This document shows positions 7,435-10,739 of a stretch of DNA of 10,739 nucleotides, piece by piece; the first letter of the stretch is position 1, and every line of letters begins with the position of its first letter. The stretch comes from Bacteroidales bacterium. Lineage in GTDB: Bacteria > Bacteroidota > Bacteroidia > Bacteroidales > P3. The DNA lies in the NCBI GenBank assembly GCA_017988355.1, contig JAGNRX010000024.1, positions 1 to 10,739 of the forward strand, in the 5' to 3' direction. The translations under genes were made by a program, and so were the position numbers. The notes under the pieces are model-generated. The model saw only the letters and a program-made list of their open reading frames with translations, ran no database searches and was not told the origin of the DNA.

Positions 7435-8649
7435 TTACTTAGCAATTAAAGAGCAAATCGCAAAATAGGACAATACTCCCATTGCATTTTTAATGCTTTC
7501 TTCATCAATATCTAAAGTTGAGGTGTGTAGATTAGTTATCGGCTTTCCTGCTTTTCTTGTTCCAACCCTAAAATAACAACTTGGTGCTTTTTGTGCGAAA
7601 TAAGAAAAATCTTCTGCGGTCATTCTTGCATCAATATTCAATACCTTATCTTCTCCTAAGTAATCTTTTGAAAGCTCAAATGCATACTTAGTTAGTTCTG
7701 GATTATTATAAACAAAAGGATATCCATGGTCAATGAAGACCTTTGCCTCAGCAGAAAAAGCCTTTGCAGTTTGAGTTGAAATTTGCTCAATTAAAGCATG
7801 ACATTCCTTTCTCCAATCTTCATCAAATGTTCTAATTATTCCTTCCATATGAACAGAATTAGGAATTACATTTGTTCTCCCATCAGCAATAAACTTACCT
7901 ATTGAAAAAGTTGTTGGAGTGGTTGGAGAGGCATTCCTTGAAACAATTGTTTGGAGAGCAATCACAACATGCGAGGCAACAACAATTGGGTCAATGTTTA
8001 AGTCTGGCGTTGCTCCATGACCTCCTCTTCCAATTATATCGATGTAAATCTCATCAGTTGAAGCCATCGATTTCCCTTCCTTCATTCCAACATATCCACA
8101 ATCCATTTCGGGAGTGGTGTGAAAAGCAAAAATCTTAGAAGGCAAAACCTCATCAAAGATTCCATCTCTTAACATCTTCAATGCACCTCCTGGATAGGTT
8201 TCTTCTGAGGGCTGAAAAATAAACATAACCCTACCCTCAAATTTATTTCTTAAATCCCTTATTATTTTTATTGCTCCAAGCAAAGAAGACATATGAACAT
8301 CGTGACCACAGGCATGCATAACCCCATCATTAACCGACTTAAATTCCAAATCAGTTTCCTCCCTAATTGGCAGTGCATCCATATCTGCCCTTAGTGCAAC
8401 ACAATCTTTTTGAGGGTTATTCCCTTCAATAAAACCATAAATGCCATAGCCTCCAACGTTTTTCTTATACTTCAAGCCAAGCTCATCTAATTTAGAACAA
8501 ATAAACCTAGAGGTGTTTTCTTCAAAAGTGGAAAGCTCGGGGTATTTGTGAAAATGACGACGATACTCAACAATTTCGTCAAAATACTTTTCAGCAATTT
8601 CTTTGATATCTTCTCTAATTGTGTTGTCCATAATCGTTTCCCTTAGCAT
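7435..8649 (-). CDS. M20-family amidohydrolase / peptidase (aminoacylase-like)
   Basis: A 404-residue cytoplasmic metal-dependent hydrolase of the M20D group (hippurate, N-acyl-amino-acid or IAA-amino-acid amidohydrolases). The N-terminal signature RRHFHKYPELS (30-40) is clear. ALRADMDALPI (85-95) is the metal-bridging region. MHACGHDVHM (111-120) gives Cys114 and His116 as ligands, QPSEE (146-150) gives the catalytic Glu and a metal-binding Glu, FHTTP gives His177, and TNLHTS gives His375. The dimerisation/lid domain (about 190-300) contains GRGGHGATPD and TNVIPNSV, both typical. There is no signal peptide, so it is intracellular. The substrate cannot be read from sequence; release of amino acids from N-acylated forms is typical. 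It is the first gene of the leftward operon. Translation may start at Met1 (8649) or Met7 (8631), the latter preceded by a weak AAGGGA at 7 nt spacing. Confidence 0.93.
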   Translation of the reverse strand: MLRETIMDNTIREDIKEIAEKYFDEIVEYRRHFHKYPELSTFEENTSRFICSKLDELGLKYKKNVGGYGIYGFIEGNNPQKDCVALRADMDALPIREETDLEFKSVNDGVMHACGHDVHMSSLLGAIKIIRDLRNKFEGRVMFIFQPSEETYPGGALKMLRDGIFDEVLPSKIFAFHTTPEMDCGYVGMKEGKSMASTDEIYIDIIGRGGHGATPDLNIDPIVVASHVVIALQTIVSRNASPTTPTTFSIGKFIADGRTNVIPNSVHMEGIIRTFDEDWRKECHALIEQISTQTAKAFSAEAKVFIDHGYPFVYNNPELTKYAFELSKDYLGEDKVLNIDARMTAEDFSYFAQKAPSCYFRVGTRKAGKPITNLHTSTLDIDEESIKNAMGVLSYFAICSLIAK

Positions 8650-8683
8650 TAATAAGATTTAATCTCTTTTTTGTTTTAAAGCA

Positions 8684-8691
8684 CAAAGGTA
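8684..8691 (-). promoter_or_regulatory. Bacteroidota -7 promoter element for the M20-hpt-adk-obg-PAP2 operon
   Basis: On the minus strand the sequence reads TACCTTTG, a perfect match to the Bacteroidota primary-sigma -7 consensus TAnnTTTG. It sits about 35 nt upstream of the M20 ATG, leaving a short leader. No clear TTTG is seen at the -33 position 19-21 nt further upstream, so the -33 element is weak or absent. Gaps inside the operon are 41 bp or less, so this is the only evident promoter for the five genes. Confidence 0.55.
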
Positions 8692-8729
8692 ATCAGTTTT
8701 TTATTTTATTCTCAGTTTTAGAATAAGAT

Positions 8730-8759
8730 ATTTTCAAATTCAATCTTTTGTTTGAAAAT
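8730..8759. repeat. Perfect 9-bp inverted repeat in the divergent promoter region
   Basis: ATTTTCAAA (8730-8738) and TTTGAAAAT (8751-8759) are perfect reverse complements separated by 12 nt. The repeat lies between the two divergent -7 elements and would cover the expected -33 region of the lipoprotein promoter. It could be an operator for a dimeric regulator. It is also A/T-only apart from one C/G pair, so chance is possible in DNA this AT-rich. Confidence 0.35.
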
Positions 8760-8766
8760 TAATACT

Positions 8767-8774
8767 TAATTTCG
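8767..8774 (+). promoter_or_regulatory. Probable -7 promoter element for the lipoprotein gene
   Basis: TAATTTCG differs from the TAnnTTTG consensus at one position (C for T) and lies 28 nt before the lipoprotein ATG. A TTTG occurs at 8747-8750, but the 16-nt gap is shorter than the usual 19-21. The stretch TTTCGCAGATTAA (8771-8783) is nearly identical to TTTTGCAGATTAA in front of the helicase gene, which supports both being start-site regions. Confidence 0.45.
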
Positions 8775-8802
8775 CAGATTAAAGAAAAACTTAATCAATA
8801 AT

Positions 8803-9198
8803 ATGAAAGCAAAGGCAGTTATAATGATTCTTGGGTTGGCAATCACAACATTATTTATCTCATGTAAAAATGGGGACGGGAAGATTGTGGGAAAATGGCA
8901 GCATATTCTAATTATTGGAAATTCTAATTTAGGTTCTGACACCTTAGATATGACCAAGTACCCTCCAACCTTCAATACATTTAGGCAAGATAGCACTCTG
9001 CTTATCACAAATGGGCAACAAGAGGTTAATGTTAGATATTTTGTCAGAGATAATTGGCTTTATTCCTATCAATTGGGTGCTGAGGATACTTCAATTATGA
9101 AAATCAAGAAGCTAACTAACAAAGAATTAATCCTTGAGGTCTCAATTAATGATGAGAACCAAAGAAAAGAAAGCCTCTACTACGAAAGAAAAGACTAA
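8803..9198 (+). CDS. Small lipocalin-like lipoprotein
   Basis: A 131-residue protein with a lipoprotein signal peptide: MKAKAVIMILGLAITTLFIS followed by Cys21 as the lipidated residue (positions -3 to +1 are F-I-S-C). The mature part has the look of the lipocalin-like domains common among Bacteroidota lipoproteins. IVGKW (28-32) supplies the GxW-like first strand. A FNTFRQDSTLLI strand pair follows, then RYFVRDNWLYSY, then IKKLTNKELILEV, ending in LYYERK. About 110 residues suits a single small beta-barrel. Its ligand and partners are unknown, and no neighbouring gene suggests a role. It is divergent from the M20 operon and followed by a repeat-rich gene-free stretch, so it is probably monocistronic. 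Confidence 0.85.
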   Translation: MKAKAVIMILGLAITTLFISCKNGDGKIVGKWQHILIIGNSNLGSDTLDMTKYPPTFNTFRQDSTLLITNGQQEVNVRYFVRDNWLYSYQLGAEDTSIMKIKKLTNKELILEVSINDENQRKESLYYERKD

Positions 9199-9204
9199 AA
9201 CCAA

Positions 9205-9262
9205 GGGAATAAAATCCTAAAACGCAGGAATAAAATCCTAAAACGCCGTATTAAAATCCTAT
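9205..9262. repeat. 21-bp direct tandem repeat, two exact copies and one decayed copy
   Basis: GGAATAAAATCCTAAAACGC occurs at 9206-9225 and again, identical, at 9227-9246 (period 21). A third, partial copy (ATTAAAATCCTA, 9250-9261) follows. Each unit holds a small GGA...TCC dyad. The array starts 6 bp after the lipoprotein stop codon. Because 21 is a multiple of three and the frame matches that gene, it stays open after the TAA (9196-9198) until a TAG at 9295-9297. That reading would give a basic heptad-like RNKILKR repeat. There is no evidence it is translated. Confidence 0.8.
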
Positions 9263-9271
9263 CTCTTTATA

Positions 9272-9371
9272 TCATTTTACTAAGATGGGCATCTTAGCTT
9301 ACTGAGATGGGCATCTTAGCGTCTTGAGATGGGCATCTTAGCAGCGTGAGATGGGCATCTTAGTAAAATGA
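9272..9371. repeat. Array of four palindromes at 22-bp period inside a 16-bp outer inverted repeat
   Basis: Four 16-bp palindromes with the core GATGGGCATC begin at 9281, 9303, 9325 and 9347, exactly 22 bp apart. Copy 1 is TAAGATGGGCATCTTA; copies 2-4 are TGAGATGGGCATCTTA. The 6-bp spacers differ (GCTTAC, GCGTCT, GCAGCG). The outer flanks also match: TCATTTTACTAAGATG (9272-9287) is the perfect reverse complement of CATCTTAGTAAAATGA (9356-9371). Pairing can resume beyond a 3-bp mismatch to CTTT/AAAG (9265-9268 and 9375-9378). The A-to-G change in copies 2-4 becomes a G-U pair in plus-strand RNA, so the hairpins survive there. No U-tract follows, so this is not an ordinary intrinsic terminator. 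Its function is unknown. Confidence 0.9.
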
Positions 9372-9467
9372 ATCAAAGAAAGAATAATTTAAAGCTAAGA
9401 ATTAGAAATTTAAAACAGCGATTCAATAAATTGAAATAAGGATTTAGTAAAATAAAACAAAGAAATA
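9360..9467. repeat. Imperfect direct repeat 84 bp apart, with a small hairpin between
   Basis: TTAGTAAAAT followed by AA-x-CAAAGAAA occurs at 9360-9382 and again at 9444-9466 with three mismatches in 23 positions. The first copy is the right flank of the palindromic array, so the second may be a remnant of a duplicated element whose palindromes have been lost. Between them lies TTCAAT-AA-ATTGAA (9422-9435), a 6-bp inverted repeat. The rest of the sequence to about 9543 is AT-rich with no gene that I can see. Confidence 0.5.
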
Positions 9468-9543
9468 GAGGAAAATACGGGTCGTTTTTCTCAAGAAAAT
9501 AACTTTAATTCGTTTTATTTCCGAATATTAGAATTTTTATTTG

Positions 9544-9551
9544 TATTTTTG
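9544..9551 (+). promoter_or_regulatory. Bacteroidota -7 promoter element for the DEAD-box helicase
   Basis: TATTTTTG matches TAnnTTTG perfectly and lies 25 nt upstream of the helicase ATG. The best -33 candidate is TTTC at 9518-9521 with a 22-nt gap, slightly off the usual 19-21. The following GCAGATTAA is shared with the lipoprotein promoter region. The leader would be only about 20 nt, too short for a riboswitch. Confidence 0.6.
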
Positions 9552-9576
9552 CAGATTAATTACTAAATAAAAATAT

Positions 9577-10739
9577 ATGACATTTAAAGAATTGGGCATT
9601 AGTCCAGAGATCCTCAAAGCAATTGATGAGCTTGGCTTTGAAAATGCTATGCCCGTTCAAGCAGAAACCTTACCAATATTGCTTAATCAAGATGTGAATC
9701 TTGTTGCATTAGCCCAAACAGGTACAGGTAAAACAGCAGCCTTTGGGTTGCCAATGATCCAAAAGATGGATTATTCAAATAAAGACACCGAGGTCTTAGT
9801 CCTTTGTCCTACAAGGGAACTTTGTATGCAAATTGCAAAAGATTGCCAGAATTACGCAAAATATATAAATGGATGTACTATTCTTCCTGTCTATGGAGGC
9901 GCAAGCATAGATATTCAAATACGTGCGTTGAAAAGAGGAGTTAAGATGATTGTCGCAACTCCTGGTAGAATGAATGACCTTATTAATAGAGGTAGAGTAG
10001 ATATTTCCAAAATCAAATATGTTGTCCTTGATGAAGCTGACGAAATGTTGGATATGGGATTTAAGGATGATTTAGATAATATTCTTAGTCAAGCTCCTGA
10101 AAAAAGGAATACTCTTTTGTTTTCTGCAACCATGCCTAAAGAGGTTGAACGTATAGCTAGTAACTATATGGCTGATGCTGTTAGAATTCAAATTGGAACA
10201 AGAAATCAAGGTTCAGATAGTGTTAGTCACTTCTATTACTTAGTTCAAGCTAAGGATAGATACTCAGCACTAAAACGTATCGCTGACTATTACCCAAACA
10301 TTTACGCAATTGTTTTCTGTAGAACAAAACTTGAAACACAAGATGTTGCAGACAAATTAATCAGAGATGGTTATAATGCAGATAGTCTTCATGGAGATTT
10401 ATCACAAGCTCAAAGAGACCATGTAATGAGTCGTTTCCGTCATAAAAATGTTCAATTGCTTATTGCAACCGATGTTGCTGCAAGAGGACTTGACGTAAAT
10501 GATTTAACCCACGTTATTAACTATAATCTTCCTGACGAATTGGAGCAATATGTTCACCGTAGTGGTAGAACAGGTAGGGCTGATAAATTAGGAATCTCAA
10601 TTGCTATTATCAACCTAAAGGAAAAATACAAGATAAAAGATTTAGAGCGTCAAATCAAACAAGAATTCACCAAGGTTCAAATACCAACAGGGAAAGAAGT
10701 TTGTACTAAACAACTTTTCAATATGATTGATAAGGTTGA
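9577..10739 (+). CDS. DEAD-box ATP-dependent RNA helicase (3' truncated by window)
   Basis: An open frame runs from the ATG at 9577 through the window end, giving 387 residues without a stop. It unwinds short RNA duplexes using ATP. All core motifs are seen: Q motif (F3 with GFENAMPVQ, 20-28), motif I AQTGTGKT (46-53), Ia PTREL (78-82), GG (107-108), TPGR (128-131), motif II DEAD (152-155), motif III SAT (183-185), IV VFCRT (246-250), V ATDVAARGLD (297-306) and VI HRSGRTGR (327-334). Both RecA domains are complete. The C-terminal extension that separates DeaD/CsdA, RhlE and DbpA types lies beyond the window. The sequence is closest in feel to the DeaD/CsdA type, which acts in ribosome assembly and cold adaptation, so deaD is possible but unproven. 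Confidence 0.95.
   Translation, partial: MTFKELGISPEILKAIDELGFENAMPVQAETLPILLNQDVNLVALAQTGTGKTAAFGLPMIQKMDYSNKDTEVLVLCPTRELCMQIAKDCQNYAKYINGCTILPVYGGASIDIQIRALKRGVKMIVATPGRMNDLINRGRVDISKIKYVVLDEADEMLDMGFKDDLDNILSQAPEKRNTLLFSATMPKEVERIASNYMADAVRIQIGTRNQGSDSVSHFYYLVQAKDRYSALKRIADYYPNIYAIVFCRTKLETQDVADKLIRDGYNADSLHGDLSQAQRDHVMSRFRHKNVQLLIATDVAARGLDVNDLTHVINYNLPDELEQYVHRSGRTGRADKLGISIAIINLKEKYKIKDLERQIKQEFTKVQIPTGKEVCTKQLFNMIDKV

Noticed and set aside
8766..9008. 80-aa minus-strand frame opposite the lipoprotein
   Set aside because: The plus strand has a clear lipoprotein signal peptide and lipocalin-like pattern; the reverse frame has neither promoter nor motif.
9205..9297. A separate small gene made by the 21-bp repeats
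   Set aside because: No suitable start codon or promoter is seen, and the reading depends on passing the lipoprotein stop.
9281..9362. CRISPR array
   Set aside because: Spacers are only 6 bp, repeats are 16 bp palindromes, and no cas gene is nearby.
9281..9371. Intrinsic terminator of the lipoprotein gene
   Set aside because: Hairpins are present, but none is followed by a run of T on the plus strand, and four phased copies are not needed for termination.

Overview
The window is AT-rich chromosomal DNA from a member of the Bacteroidota, most likely Bacteroidales-like. The Obg and YbeY sequences have the lineage's characteristic forms, such as FISSV at G5 of Obg and H-x3-H-x2-G-x-K-D in YbeY. 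A signal peptide ends in LFAQ. Genes mostly lack strong Shine-Dalgarno sequences. Three intergenic sites match or nearly match the Bacteroidota primary-sigma -7 element TAnnTTTG. The species cannot be named from the sequence.

Layout. Positions 1-4060 (+): the C-terminal end of a MoxR-type AAA+ ATPase, an exported protein with a degenerate OmpA-like region, ybeY (rRNA-maturation endoribonuclease) and mnmG (tRNA wobble-uridine modification). These genes are tightly packed, and ybeY overlaps mnmG by 25 bp. Positions 4031-8649 (-): a compact operon read leftward, M20 amidohydrolase > hpt > adk > obg > PAP2 phosphatase. Its last gene overlaps the 3' end of mnmG by 30 bp in convergent orientation. 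The divergent region at about 8650-8802 carries promoters for this operon and for a small lipocalin-like lipoprotein (8803-9198, +). A 378-bp gene-free stretch follows with two unrelated short tandem-repeat families. A DEAD-box RNA helicase (9577 to the window end) then begins and is cut off by the window edge.

The core minus-strand genes form a purine-nucleotide module: Hpt salvages IMP/GMP, Adk balances adenine nucleotides, and Obg is a GTPase that monitors ribosome and GTP status. On the plus strand, YbeY and MnmG serve rRNA and tRNA maturation, and the helicase serves RNA remodelling. Most of the window is housekeeping.

Two things stand out. The first is an adenylate kinase that is a tandem two-domain protein of 387 aa, whose second domain has lost key P-loop and AMP-binding residues and looks like a pseudokinase. 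The second is a 100-bp intergenic element of four palindromes at an exact 22-bp period, enclosed by a perfect 16-bp outer inverted repeat. I found no defence system, mobile element, CRISPR array, tRNA or rRNA.
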